From positions 310,001 through 374,000 of the forward strand of contig NZ_JAFEJG010000004.1 in the NCBI RefSeq assembly GCF_016888335.1: 64,000 nt of DNA. The letters run 5' to 3'. The position numbers and the translations under genes are program-made. The notes under the pieces were generated by a model that did not search any database, was not told the origin of the DNA, and was given only the letters and a program-made list of their open reading frames with translations. The stretch comes from Janibacter endophyticus. Lineage in GTDB: Bacteria; Actinomycetota; Actinomycetes; Actinomycetales; Dermatophilaceae. Shown one piece after another: positions 8,801-15,955 of this stretch (the stretch's first letter is position 1; every line of letters starts with the position of its first letter).

Positions 8801-9241
8801 GAGATCTCGCCCGAGCTCGCCGCCGAGCGTGGTCTGGAGAACGGCGGGTGGGCGACGATCGTCTCCGCACGTGCCGCGATCGAGACCCGCGTGCTCGTCA
8901 CCGAGCGGATGACCCCGATGACGATCCGCGGCAAGACGGTCCACCAGATCGGACTGCCCTACCACTGGGGCGTCGGTCGCGATGCGGTCGTCGAGGGCGA
9001 CGGTGCCAACGACCTGCTCGGCATCACCCTCGACCCCAACGTCCTCATCCAGGAGTCGAAGGTCGGGTCGTGCGACATCCGACCCGGGCGACGGCCGCAG
9101 GGGGAGGACCTCGAGCGGCTCGTCGCGGAGTACCAGTCGCGGGCGGGATCGACGGTCGAGACCGGCAACCACCGTGCGGACGAGGTCACGCCCGAGGTCG
9201 CGGCGCTGCGCCGCGCCCACCGCGGCAGGACGAGCACGTGA
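5900..9241 (+). CDS. fdhA: Formate dehydrogenase catalytic subunit, selenoprotein (Sec at UGA 6461-6463)
   Basis: Oxidises formate to CO2 at a molybdenum (or tungsten) bis-pterin centre. With UGA read as Sec the product has 1113 residues. The [4Fe-4S] ligands are Cys49, Cys52, Cys56 and Cys84 (CPYCAVGC ... GRLCPKG). Sec188 lies in IENQARI-U-HSATVPSLG, the position of the metal-binding Sec/Cys in the family. QGSNMAECHPVGFQW and the C-terminal molybdopterin dinucleotide-binding domain follow without interruption. Around 290-330 there is an acidic insert (KDEDGNGGDDK). No twin-arginine signal is visible, so the enzyme probably faces the cytoplasm. ATG 5900 has GGGAG six bases upstream; the GTG at 5849 has no usable site. 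The gene heads an fdhA-fdhB-nrfD unit. Read as an ordinary stop, the TGA would split it. Confidence 0.95.
6461..6463 (+). other. Selenocysteine codon (UGA) in fdhA
   Basis: In-frame TGA at codon 188, with homology continuous on both sides in the same frame. tRNA-Sec, selA, selB and selD are all within 13 kb. Confidence 0.95.
6475..6493 (+). promoter_or_regulatory. Bacterial SECIS hairpin
   Basis: GGTTCCC-AGTCT-GGGAGCC forms a 7-bp stem (one U-G pair) with a 5-nt loop. It starts 11 nt after the UGA. From memory, the E. coli fdhF SECIS has the same 11-nt spacing, a GGUU start and a GUCU loop core. It should bind the C-terminal winged helices of SelB and recruit Sec-tRNA. Confidence 0.88.
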
Positions 9242-9263
9242 CCGACACAGGAGGTGAGCTCCC

Positions 9264-10418
9264 GTGAGCTACCTGAGCCGACAGCTCTCCGGCCGCACCG
9301 ACGTCGCCCTCGACGCGGGGTGGACCGACGCACCGGCCCGCAAGGGCTTCTTCACGGACACCTCGATCTGCATCGGCTGCAAGGCCTGCGAGGTCGCCTG
9401 CAAGGAGTGGAACGCGCTCCCGCTCGACGGGCTCGCGCTGACCGGCAACTCCTACGACAACACCGGCGACCTCGGCGGGAGCACCTGGCGGCACGTCGCC
9501 TTCGTCGAGCAGAGCCAGGACCGGATCGAGGCGGCCCGCGAGTCGGGCCGGCAGCTCGTCGACCTCGGGATGCCGGGTATCGGCGCACCCCTCGAGGCTC
9601 GTTCCTCGCACCTCGGGGAGCAGGGGCCACCGCAGCGCGGCGGGACGCCGGCGGGCTACGGCACGCTGCCGGCCCCGATCGAGGGCCACGGCCCCGACCT
9701 CACGGACATGCTCGCGGCCGTCGAGAACCCGGCCACCGTCACCGGGCCGGGCGAGGACCTCGGCACGACGGTCGACGGGACACCGATGGTCGGCCCGCTG
9801 CCGGAGTTCCGCTGGCTCATGGCCTCCGACGTCTGCAAGCACTGCACGCACGCCGGCTGCCTCGACGTCTGCCCGACCGGTGCGCTCTTCCGCAGCGAGT
9901 TCGGCACCGTCGTCGTGCAGGCCGACATCTGCAACGGCTGCGGCTACTGCGTCGGCGCGTGCCCCTTCGGCGTCATCGAGCGGCGCACCGGCGAGGGCGC
10001 GGAGTTCCGCGGTCAGGCCGAGGACGCGCACGTGCCCAACATCGGTGTCGCCCAGAAGTGCACGCTCTGCTACGACCGGCTCGGCCACGACCAGACGCCG
10101 GCCTGCGCGCAGACCTGCCCGACGACCTCGATCAAGTTCGGCGACCACGCCGACATGGTCGCCACGGCCAAGGAGAGGGTCGCCCAGCTGCACGAGCAGG
10201 GCTTCACCGAGGCTCGCCTCTACGGCGCCAACGAGCACGACGGCGTCGGCGGGACCGGCTCGGTCTTCCTGCTCCTCGACGAGCCCGAGGTCTACGGCCT
10301 GCCGCCGGACCCGGTCGTCGCGACCGCCTACCTGCCCGACATGTTCCGCAAGGCCGGCATCGCCGCGCTCGGCATGATCGGCGCCGCCGCCATCTCCTTC
10401 CTGGGAGCCCGACGATGA
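9264..10418 (+). CDS. fdhB: Formate dehydrogenase iron-sulfur subunit
   Basis: Electron-transfer subunit of 384 residues that passes electrons from the FdhA cofactor to the membrane subunit. Four cysteine clusters are visible: CIGCKACEVACKEWN near the N-terminus, CKHCTHAGCLDVCPTGAL, CNGCGYCVGACPFGVI, and CTLCYD with CAQTCPT, consistent with four [4Fe-4S] centres. A hydrophobic C-terminal segment (GIAALGMIGAAAISFLG) could anchor it. GTG 9264 has AGGAGG upstream. The linker after the first cluster contains PLEARSSHLG, encoded by a dispersed-palindrome copy at 9588-9618. The stop overlaps the next start (ATGA). Confidence 0.93.
   Translation: MSYLSRQLSGRTDVALDAGWTDAPARKGFFTDTSICIGCKACEVACKEWNALPLDGLALTGNSYDNTGDLGGSTWRHVAFVEQSQDRIEAARESGRQLVDLGMPGIGAPLEARSSHLGEQGPPQRGGTPAGYGTLPAPIEGHGPDLTDMLAAVENPATVTGPGEDLGTTVDGTPMVGPLPEFRWLMASDVCKHCTHAGCLDVCPTGALFRSEFGTVVVQADICNGCGYCVGACPFGVIERRTGEGAEFRGQAEDAHVPNIGVAQKCTLCYDRLGHDQTPACAQTCPTTSIKFGDHADMVATAKERVAQLHEQGFTEARLYGANEHDGVGGTGSVFLLLDEPEVYGLPPDPVVATAYLPDMFRKAGIAALGMIGAAAISFLGARR
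9588..9618 (+). repeat. Dispersed palindromic element, copy B
   Basis: CCCCTCGAGGCTC then TCGCACCTCGGGG. The outer CCCC/GGGG and inner GAGG/CCTC can pair. In frame inside fdhB. Confidence 0.6.
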
Positions 10419-11608
10419 GCACCTCTGCGTACGACGCCTACCGCGACCCCGACACGACCCGTCGAGGCTCGTCGCAGAGCTCCTCGCACCTCAGGAACCG
10501 GGACCAGAGGCGCCGCCGCGACCCCGCTGTCGCCGGCGCCGGGAGCGGCCGACGCGAGGGCTCCGTCGCGGCCCGCGCCAACGACTGGCTCACCGGTGGT
10601 GGGCGTGGCCGTGGCGAGCGCGCGGTCGTCCCCGAGGCGCAGTTCAGCTCGTACTACGGCCAGCCGGTCGTCAAGCCGATGCCGTGGAAGCACGAGATCC
10701 CGGCGTACCTCTTCCTCGGTGGTGTCGCGGCGTCCTCCGGCATGATCGGGGCCGGCGCCCACGCCATCGGTCACGAGGTGCTGCGGCGCAACGCACGACT
10801 GACCTCGATGGTGGCCGTCGGGCTCAGCGGCGGCGCGCTCATCATGGACCTCGGCCGCCCGGAGCGCTTCATCAACATGCTCCGCACGATGAAGCTCACC
10901 TCGCCGATGTCGGTCGGCACGTGGATCTTCAGCGGCTTCAGCGCCTTCGCCGGGCTGTCGACCGCGGCGGAGCTCGACCGGATGCTCGGTGGCTCCTCAG
11001 GCGGCAAGGGGTTGCCCGTCGTCGGCGGCCTGCTGCGCACCGCCGAGCCGATCGGCAGCCTCGGGTCCTTCGCCTTCGGCCCGCCGCTCGCGGCGTATAC
11101 CGCGGTGCTGCTCTCCGACACGGCGACCCCGCTGTGGTTCGAGTCTCGGCGCAGCCTCCCCTTCGTCTTCGTCTCGTCCGCGTCGATGGCGGCCAGCGGC
11201 ATCCAGATGGCGCTCACGCCGACGCGCGAGACCGCCCCGGTGCGCCGACTCGCGATGCTCGGCGCGGCCGGCGACTTCCTCGCCGTCGAGGCGATGGAGA
11301 AGCAGCTCAAGGAGGTCGGCGTCGTCGAGCCGCTCCACCACGGCACCGCGGGCCGGATGATGAAGACAGCCAAGGTCCTCACGGTGGCCGGCGGTGTCGG
11401 GTCGCTGCTCGCCGGCCGCTCCCGCGTCGTCGCGGTCGCCTCGGGGCTCGCCCTGGCCGCCGCCTCCGCACTGACCCGCTTCGCCGTGGTCGAGGCGGGC
11501 ATCGAGTCGGCCAAGGACCCCCGGTACACCGTGGGCCCGCAGAAGGCACGCCTGGCCGAGCGCCGCCAGCAGGGCCTGGTCCACGACAGCATCACGACGG
11601 CTCACTGA
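10415..11608 (+). CDS. NrfD/PsrC-type membrane subunit of formate dehydrogenase
   Basis: A 397-residue integral membrane protein. A hydrophilic N-terminus of ~90 residues precedes KPMPWKHEIPAYLFLGG, the typical entry to the first helix of NrfD-family quinone-interacting subunits; further helices carry DLGRPERFINMLR and MSVGTWIF, also family-typical. It most likely passes electrons from FdhB to menaquinone, replacing the cytochrome b subunit of E. coli Fdh-N. ATG 10415 overlaps the fdhB stop. The N-terminal RRGSSQSSSHLR comes from a dispersed-palindrome copy (10461-10495). Confidence 0.88.
   Translation: MSTSAYDAYRDPDTTRRGSSQSSSHLRNRDQRRRRDPAVAGAGSGRREGSVAARANDWLTGGGRGRGERAVVPEAQFSSYYGQPVVKPMPWKHEIPAYLFLGGVAASSGMIGAGAHAIGHEVLRRNARLTSMVAVGLSGGALIMDLGRPERFINMLRTMKLTSPMSVGTWIFSGFSAFAGLSTAAELDRMLGGSSGGKGLPVVGGLLRTAEPIGSLGSFAFGPPLAAYTAVLLSDTATPLWFESRRSLPFVFVSSASMAASGIQMALTPTRETAPVRRLAMLGAAGDFLAVEAMEKQLKEVGVVEPLHHGTAGRMMKTAKVLTVAGGVGSLLAGRSRVVAVASGLALAAASALTRFAVVEAGIESAKDPRYTVGPQKARLAERRQQGLVHDSITTAH
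10461..10495 (+). repeat. Dispersed palindromic element, copy C
   Basis: GTCGAGGCTCGTCGC, then CTCCTCGCACCTCAGG, with an extra internal GAGCTC. In frame near the 5' end of the nrfD-like gene. Confidence 0.55.
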
Positions 11609-11613
11609 CCACA

Positions 11614-11632
11614 AGGGGTCACTCGTACCCCT
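11614..11632. terminator. Weak hairpin after the fdh genes
   Basis: AGGGGT-(7 nt)-ACCCCT between the NrfD-like stop and the transporter start. It could attenuate read-through. Confidence 0.35.
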
Positions 11633-11712
11633 ATGATCCCACCAAACTCACCAGGCGATCCAGCCTGATGAGCACGAACACGCCTTCGTCAGCGTTGCCG
11701 AAAGGACGCCAC

Positions 11713-13245
11713 ATGTCAGCCCTCAACTTCCTGGATCGCAGGCATACGATCGCCCCGCACGGGTACAACCGGTGGCTCATCCCCCCCGCCGCTCTGGCGA
11801 TCCATCTCTGCATCGGACAGGCCTACGCGACCAGCGTCTACAAGACATCGCTCGTCGAGCACTTCAACAGCTCGCTCACCGCGATCGGGCTCATCTTCTC
11901 CATCGCCATCGTGATGCTGGGGCTGTCGGCGGCTGTCCTGGGGACCTGGGTGGACCGCAGCGGCCCGCGCAAGGCGATGTTCGCCGCCGCCTGCTGCTGG
12001 GCGGTCGGCTTCCTCGTGGGCGCCCTCGGCATCGCCACCAAGCAGCTGTGGCTCGTCTACCTCGGCTATGGCGTCATCGGGGGCATCGGCCTCGGTATCG
12101 GCTACATCTCGCCGGTGTCGACGCTCATTAAGTGGTTCCCGGACCGGCCGGGTCTGGCCACCGGCATGGCGATCATGGGCTTCGGTGGTGGCGCGATGGT
12201 CGCTGCACCCGCCTCGCGCCAGCTGCTGTCCTTCTTCGACCCAGCCTACGACCCGACGGACTCGGGGTCGCTCGCCGACGGCCACGCGCTGACGATGCTC
12301 TTCGTCACCCTGGGCATCATCTACTTCCTCATCATGATGATCGGCGTCTCCAACGTCCGCGTCCCCTATGACGGCTGGAAGCCGGACGGATTCGACCCGA
12401 GCACCGTGAAGAAGAAGCAGCTCGTCACGGATGCGCACGTCTCTGCGGCCAACGCCATCAAGACCCCGCAGTTCTGGCTGCTGTGGGTGGTCCTCTTCTG
12501 CAACGTCACGGCCGGCATCGGCATCCTCGAGCAGGCCAGCCCGATGATCCAGGACTTCTTCCGCAACGCCGACGGCACCTCCTCGGTCACCGTCGCAGCG
12601 GCTGGTGGCTTCGTGGGTCTGCTCTCGCTCTTCAACATGGCCGGTCGCTTCGTCTGGTCCTCGACCTCCGACAGGATCGGGCGCAAGCCGATCTACATGG
12701 TCTACCTCGGGCTCGGGATCGTGCTCTACCTCGCGCTGGCCCTCATCGGCAGCACCGCGGTGGCGCTCTTCGTCCTCTTCGCCGCCATCATCATTTCCTT
12801 CTACGGCGGAGGCTTCGCCACCGTCCCGGCCTACCTGCGGGACCTCTTCGGCACCTTCCAGGTGGGCGCGATCCATGGCCGGCTGCTCACCGCCTGGTCG
12901 GCCGCCGGCGTCGCCGGGCCGCTCATCATCAACGGTTTCCTCGACGCACAGGGCAAGCCCGGCGGCCTCGACGCGAGCGCCTACCGGCCGGCCCTGCTGA
13001 CGATGGTCGCAGTGCTCGTGGTCGGCTTCATCGCCAACCTGCTTATCCGTCCGGTCGCCGACCGCTACCACGAAAAGGGGGACGTCCAGGTGCTGCCTTC
13101 TGCGGACGAGGCGCTGCACGGGGACGGCGGCACCGTCGCTCACGGCGGCAGCTCGCGTGTCATCCTCTCCTGGGCCGTGGTCGTGGCCCTGCTCGCGTAC
13201 GGCGTCATCATGACTCTCATCACCGCGGCGCGTCTCTTCACCTGA
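11713..13245 (+). CDS. OFA-family MFS transporter (oxalate/formate antiporter type)
   Basis: A 510-residue major-facilitator protein with about 12 hydrophobic segments. The early GYNRWLIPPAALAIHLCIG and QAYATSVY, and GYGVIGGIGLGIGYISPVSTL with KWFPDRPGLATG, are hallmarks of the oxalate:formate antiporter (OFA) family. Its position right after formate dehydrogenase makes formate the likely substrate, but the family also carries oxalate and other monocarboxylates. ATG 11713 has AAAGGA six bases upstream; an earlier in-frame ATG at 11668 is less well supported. A strong hairpin follows the stop. Confidence 0.85.
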   Translation: MSALNFLDRRHTIAPHGYNRWLIPPAALAIHLCIGQAYATSVYKTSLVEHFNSSLTAIGLIFSIAIVMLGLSAAVLGTWVDRSGPRKAMFAAACCWAVGFLVGALGIATKQLWLVYLGYGVIGGIGLGIGYISPVSTLIKWFPDRPGLATGMAIMGFGGGAMVAAPASRQLLSFFDPAYDPTDSGSLADGHALTMLFVTLGIIYFLIMMIGVSNVRVPYDGWKPDGFDPSTVKKKQLVTDAHVSAANAIKTPQFWLLWVVLFCNVTAGIGILEQASPMIQDFFRNADGTSSVTVAAAGGFVGLLSLFNMAGRFVWSSTSDRIGRKPIYMVYLGLGIVLYLALALIGSTAVALFVLFAAIIISFYGGGFATVPAYLRDLFGTFQVGAIHGRLLTAWSAAGVAGPLIINGFLDAQGKPGGLDASAYRPALLTMVAVLVVGFIANLLIRPVADRYHEKGDVQVLPSADEALHGDGGTVAHGGSSRVILSWAVVVALLAYGVIMTLITAARLFT

Positions 13246-13261
13246 GCCGCTCAGGGCAGGA

Positions 13262-13293
13262 ACGAAGGGGGGAGGCCCAGCCTCCCCCCTTCG
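13262..13293. terminator. Strong rho-independent-type hairpin
   Basis: ACGAAGGGGGGAGGC pairs with GCCTCCCCCTTCGT (14 bp, one bulged G) around a 3-nt loop. It closes the fdh/OFA transcription unit. Confidence 0.8.
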
Positions 13294-13332
13294 TCCTCTC
13301 AGCGGGCAGCTCCGACCCACCCGTCCACCGCC

Positions 13333-13338
13333 TACGGT
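13333..13338 (+). promoter_or_regulatory. -10 element of a probable leaderless promoter
   Basis: TACGGT with six bases to GTG 13345 and no Shine-Dalgarno site. Confidence 0.5.
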
Positions 13339-13344
13339 GGGCGG

Positions 13345-14238
13345 GTGAGTGCTTCTGCCGCCCGGTCCGCGTACGAGACCCTCGAGCCCTACCACGTCGT
13401 CTCGTACTTCAACCCGCACAACGACCGCGAGGCCGAGCCCCTTCGCCTCTCGAGGGCGGGCATGTACGTCGGCGGCCGGGCCGCGCCGCTCGGTCGGGTG
13501 CCGGCGTCGGTCGTCGCGGCGACCTTCTACAACTTCCACCCGAGCCTGATCTCCTTCGGCTGGACCGAGGTCCTCTCGGCCGGGGTCGACGAGGTCGACG
13601 CGGCCCGCACCCGGGCGGTCGACGCGTCGCTGCGCGACGCCCTGGGCGAAGGCGGTGCCCTGAGGTGCGACGAAGGAGCCTCGAAGGGGGTGAGCTCGCC
13701 CGACCTCTCGAGCGTCACCGGGGCGCTGCGGGCCGGGATCGTCGAGGCGAGCTACGCCGGTCGGCCGCTCGCGGCCGCCTGGGCCGCCGCGCCGTGGCCG
13801 GACGAGCCGCACCTCCAGCTGTGGCACGCGATCACGATCGTCCGGGAGCACCGGGGTGACGGTCACATCGCCGCGCTCGTGCTCGCCGACCTCGCGCCGG
13901 TCGAGGCGCTCGTGCTCCACGAGGCGCCGCACCCCGACCCGGCGCTGCGTCGCAAGACCCTCGGCAAGCGCCTCGTCCTCGCGACCCGGGGCTGGGACGA
14001 GGAGGACTGGACGAGCGCGACGGACTCGCTCGCCCGACGCGGCCTGCTCGACGGCGGCGGCGCGATGACCACCGCCGGCGCCGAGCTTTACGACCGGCTC
14101 GAGCGCGAGACCGACGCGGCCGCCGCCGGCCTGTGGGCCGCGGTCCCCGAGGCCGACGAGACGATCCGGCGCGCCCGCCCCTTCGTCAAGGCCGTCATCG
14201 ACACCGGCTACCTCCCCGGCACCACCCGCCGAGATTGA
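13345..14238 (+). CDS. Conserved actinobacterial protein, SCO6745-like
   Basis: 297 residues. It resembles the SCO6745-type actinobacterial family, whose role is unknown: an N-terminal EPYHVVSYF, GRVPASVVAATFYNFHPSLI and a C-terminal half with a winged-helix look (ATDSLARRGLLDGGGAMT). Around residue 105-116 the stretch ALRCDEGASKG comes from a dispersed-palindrome copy (13658-13690), in the same peptide frame as in pabC. The last codons form the left arm of a 26-bp inverted repeat. The assignment is by overall look. Confidence 0.55.
   Translation: MSASAARSAYETLEPYHVVSYFNPHNDREAEPLRLSRAGMYVGGRAAPLGRVPASVVAATFYNFHPSLISFGWTEVLSAGVDEVDAARTRAVDASLRDALGEGGALRCDEGASKGVSSPDLSSVTGALRAGIVEASYAGRPLAAAWAAAPWPDEPHLQLWHAITIVREHRGDGHIAALVLADLAPVEALVLHEAPHPDPALRRKTLGKRLVLATRGWDEEDWTSATDSLARRGLLDGGGAMTTAGAELYDRLERETDAAAAGLWAAVPEADETIRRARPFVKAVIDTGYLPGTTRRD
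13658..13690 (-). repeat. Dispersed palindromic element, copy D (reverse orientation)
   Basis: CCCTGAGGTGCGACGA then GGAGCCTCGAAGGGGG, in frame inside the 13345 gene. Confidence 0.6.
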
Positions 14239-14293
14239 CCTGACACGCGGCGGGGCGAAGCCCGCCACGCGTGTCAGGTCAATCTCGGCGGGT
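14224..14293. terminator. Long perfect inverted repeat joining two convergent stop regions
   Basis: Two 26-nt arms (14224-14249 and 14268-14293) are exact complements; GCGGG/CCCGC extend the stem inside the loop. The left arm contains the last codons and stop of the plus-strand gene, and the right arm touches the stop of the rhodanese gene. It should terminate in both directions. Confidence 0.85.
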
Positions 14294-14697
14294 CACTCGC
14301 GGACGTCGGGGGGACCGTCGTCGACCGGCAGGCCCGCGCCGATCCACGACTCGACGCCGCCGATGACGTCGGTCGCGTCGACCCCGAGCGCCCGGAGCGA
14401 GACCGCGGCCAGGCTCGAGCTGTAGCCCTGGCGGCAGAGCACCACCACCCGCACTCCCGGCACCGCCTCGGGGACCCGGTACGGGCACGTCGGGTCGAGA
14501 CGCCACTCGAGCACGGTGCGGTCGATGACGAGGGCGCCGGTGACCTCGCCCTGGCGAGCACGCTGGGCGGCGGTCCGGGTGTCGACGAGCAACGCCCCCG
14601 CGCGCTGGGCGCTCGCCGCCTCCTCCGGAGTCAGCCGGGCCAGCCCCTCGCGCGCGGCGACGAGGTGACGGTCGGCGGCGTATCCCCCTTCGCTCAC
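14293..14697 (-). CDS. Rhodanese-domain protein linked to selD
   Basis: A 134-residue single rhodanese domain: LLVDTRTAAQRARQG, then the active-site loop CRQGYSSSLAA with the persulfide-forming Cys, and DVIGGVESWIGAGLP at the end. GTG 14697 overlaps the selD stop (GTGA), so the two are translationally coupled. Rhodaneses can carry perselenide as well as persulfide, so delivery of reduced selenium to SelD is a reasonable but untested role. Confidence 0.82.
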   Translation of the reverse strand: MSEGGYAADRHLVAAREGLARLTPEEAASAQRAGALLVDTRTAAQRARQGEVTGALVIDRTVLEWRLDPTCPYRVPEAVPGVRVVVLCRQGYSSSLAAVSLRALGVDATDVIGGVESWIGAGLPVDDGPPDVRE

Positions 14698-15713
14698 CGG
14701 ACCTGGACCCGGACGCCCGCACCGAGCGAACCGGCGGCGACCGTCTCGCCGACGACCGGAGCACCGGGCACCTCGCCGACGACGAGCAGCCCGCCGGAGG
14801 TCTGCGCGTCGGCGAGCAGGATGAGCTCCTCCTCGGAGACGTCCTCGGCGAGCAGGTGCGGGCGCACCCACTCGAGGTTGCGGCGCGAGCCTCCGGGGAC
14901 GTGCCCGGCCGCGAGCGCCTCACGCGCGCCCGCGACGTACGGCACGGCCGCGGCGTCGATGACCGCAGCGACGTCGCTCGCCCGGCACATCTTGTAGAGG
15001 TGCCCGAGCAGGCCGAAGCCGGTGACATCGGTCGCCGCGCGCACCCCCGCGGCCAGGGCGGCCTGCGAGGCATTCCGGTTGAGCGTCGTCATGACCGCGA
15101 CCGCCTCGTCGTGCATCGTGCCGGTGCTCTTGTGGTGGTTGTTGAGGATCCCGAGGCCCAGTGGCTTGGTGAGGCTGATCGGCAGGCCGGGCGCGGCGGC
15201 GTCGTTGCGCAGCAGGCGATCCGGGTCGGCGGTGCCGGTGACGGCCATGCCGTAGATCGGCTCGGGGTTGTCGATGGAGTGTCCGCCGATGACGGGGCAC
15301 GACGCCTCGGTCGCGACCTCGAGCCCGCCGCGGAGGACCTCGGTGAGCAGCTCGATCGGCAGGACGTCGCGCGGCCAGCCGACGAGGTTGATCGCCATCA
15401 CCGGGGTACCACCCATGGCGTAGACGTCGGAGAGCGCGTTGGCGGCGGCGATCCGGCCCCAGGCGAGCGGGTCGTCGACGACGGGGGTGAAGAAGTCGGC
15501 GGTCGAGATCGCGGCGAGCCCGTCGGCGACCCGCACGGCCGCCGCGTCGTCGCCGTCGTCGAGCCCGACGATGACCTCGGCGCTCGGCGCGGGGATCGAC
15601 CCGTGCAGGCCGGCGACGATCTGCTCCAGCTCACCGGCCGGGATCTTGCACGCGCACCCCCCGCCGTGGGCGTACTGCGTCAGTCGGAGCGAGCCTGCCT
15701 GCGTCGTTGCCAT
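14694..15713 (-). CDS. selD: Selenide, water dikinase (selenophosphate synthase)
   Basis: Makes selenophosphate, the selenium donor for SelA, from selenide and ATP. 339 residues. The glycine-rich active loop is HGGGCACKIP with Cys20 and Lys23, matching E. coli Cys17/Lys20, so the catalytic residue is Cys, not Sec. DFFTPVVDDPLAWGRIAAAN, YAMGGTPVMAINL and GLLGHL are family landmarks. It lies between tRNA-Sec and the rhodanese gene on the same strand, separated from the tRNA by a hairpin. Confidence 0.95.
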   Translation of the reverse strand: MATTQAGSLRLTQYAHGGGCACKIPAGELEQIVAGLHGSIPAPSAEVIVGLDDGDDAAAVRVADGLAAISTADFFTPVVDDPLAWGRIAAANALSDVYAMGGTPVMAINLVGWPRDVLPIELLTEVLRGGLEVATEASCPVIGGHSIDNPEPIYGMAVTGTADPDRLLRNDAAAPGLPISLTKPLGLGILNNHHKSTGTMHDEAVAVMTTLNRNASQAALAAGVRAATDVTGFGLLGHLYKMCRASDVAAVIDAAAVPYVAGAREALAAGHVPGGSRRNLEWVRPHLLAEDVSEEELILLADAQTSGGLLVVGEVPGAPVVGETVAAGSLGAGVRVQVR

Positions 15714-15731
15714 GGGCCCACCCTACGAAGG

Positions 15732-15759
15732 GGTGGCCGCAGGTCTCCCTGCGGCCACC
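15732..15759 (-). terminator. Hairpin between tRNA-Sec and selD
   Basis: GGTGGCCGCAG / CTGCGGCCACC, 11 perfect base pairs with a 6-nt loop, directly downstream of the tRNA 3' end and upstream of the selD start. Confidence 0.7.
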
Positions 15760-15773
15760 TCTTCGGCGGTGGT

Positions 15774-15869
15774 TGGCGGAGGCGGACGGGAATCGAACCC
15801 GCCAGACCGAGATGCTCGGTCTCACCGGTGTTGAAGACCGGGGGGCCCACCAGGTGCCCAGACGCCTCC
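15774..15869 (-). tRNA. selC: tRNA-Sec (anticodon UCA), CCA encoded
   Basis: 96 nt including CCA. Seven Watson-Crick pairs of the acceptor (GGAGGCG/CGCCTCC) are followed by an eighth U-C apposition, discriminator G and encoded CCA. The anticodon arm is CCGGT-CTTCAAC-ACCGG, giving UCA (15832-15834). The variable arm is long, with an 8-bp stem AGACCGAG/CTCGGTCT, and the T arm is GCGGG-TTCGATT-CCCGT. Length, long acceptor-T domain and UCA anticodon identify the Sec tRNA. Confidence 0.96.
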
Positions 15870-15943
15870 GCCGACCACCCTAGACGGGGCCCCGGGCGGG
15901 TGTCGGGGCGGGCGGTGAGCGACCGGCACCGGGCATCAGTTTG

Positions 15944-15949
15944 TAGGGT
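15944..15949 (+). promoter_or_regulatory. -10 element of a probable leaderless promoter (selA)
   Basis: TAGGGT six bases before ATG 15956. The 86-bp gap to tRNA-Sec on the other strand must hold both divergent promoters. Confidence 0.5.
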
Positions 15950-15955
15950 GCGGTC

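Noticed and set aside
5567-9220. Long open frame on the minus strand opposite fdhA (over 1200 codons)
   Set aside because: It is a shadow caused by high GC. The composition is Arg/Val/Asp-rich without recognisable domains, while the plus strand encodes a well-conserved enzyme.
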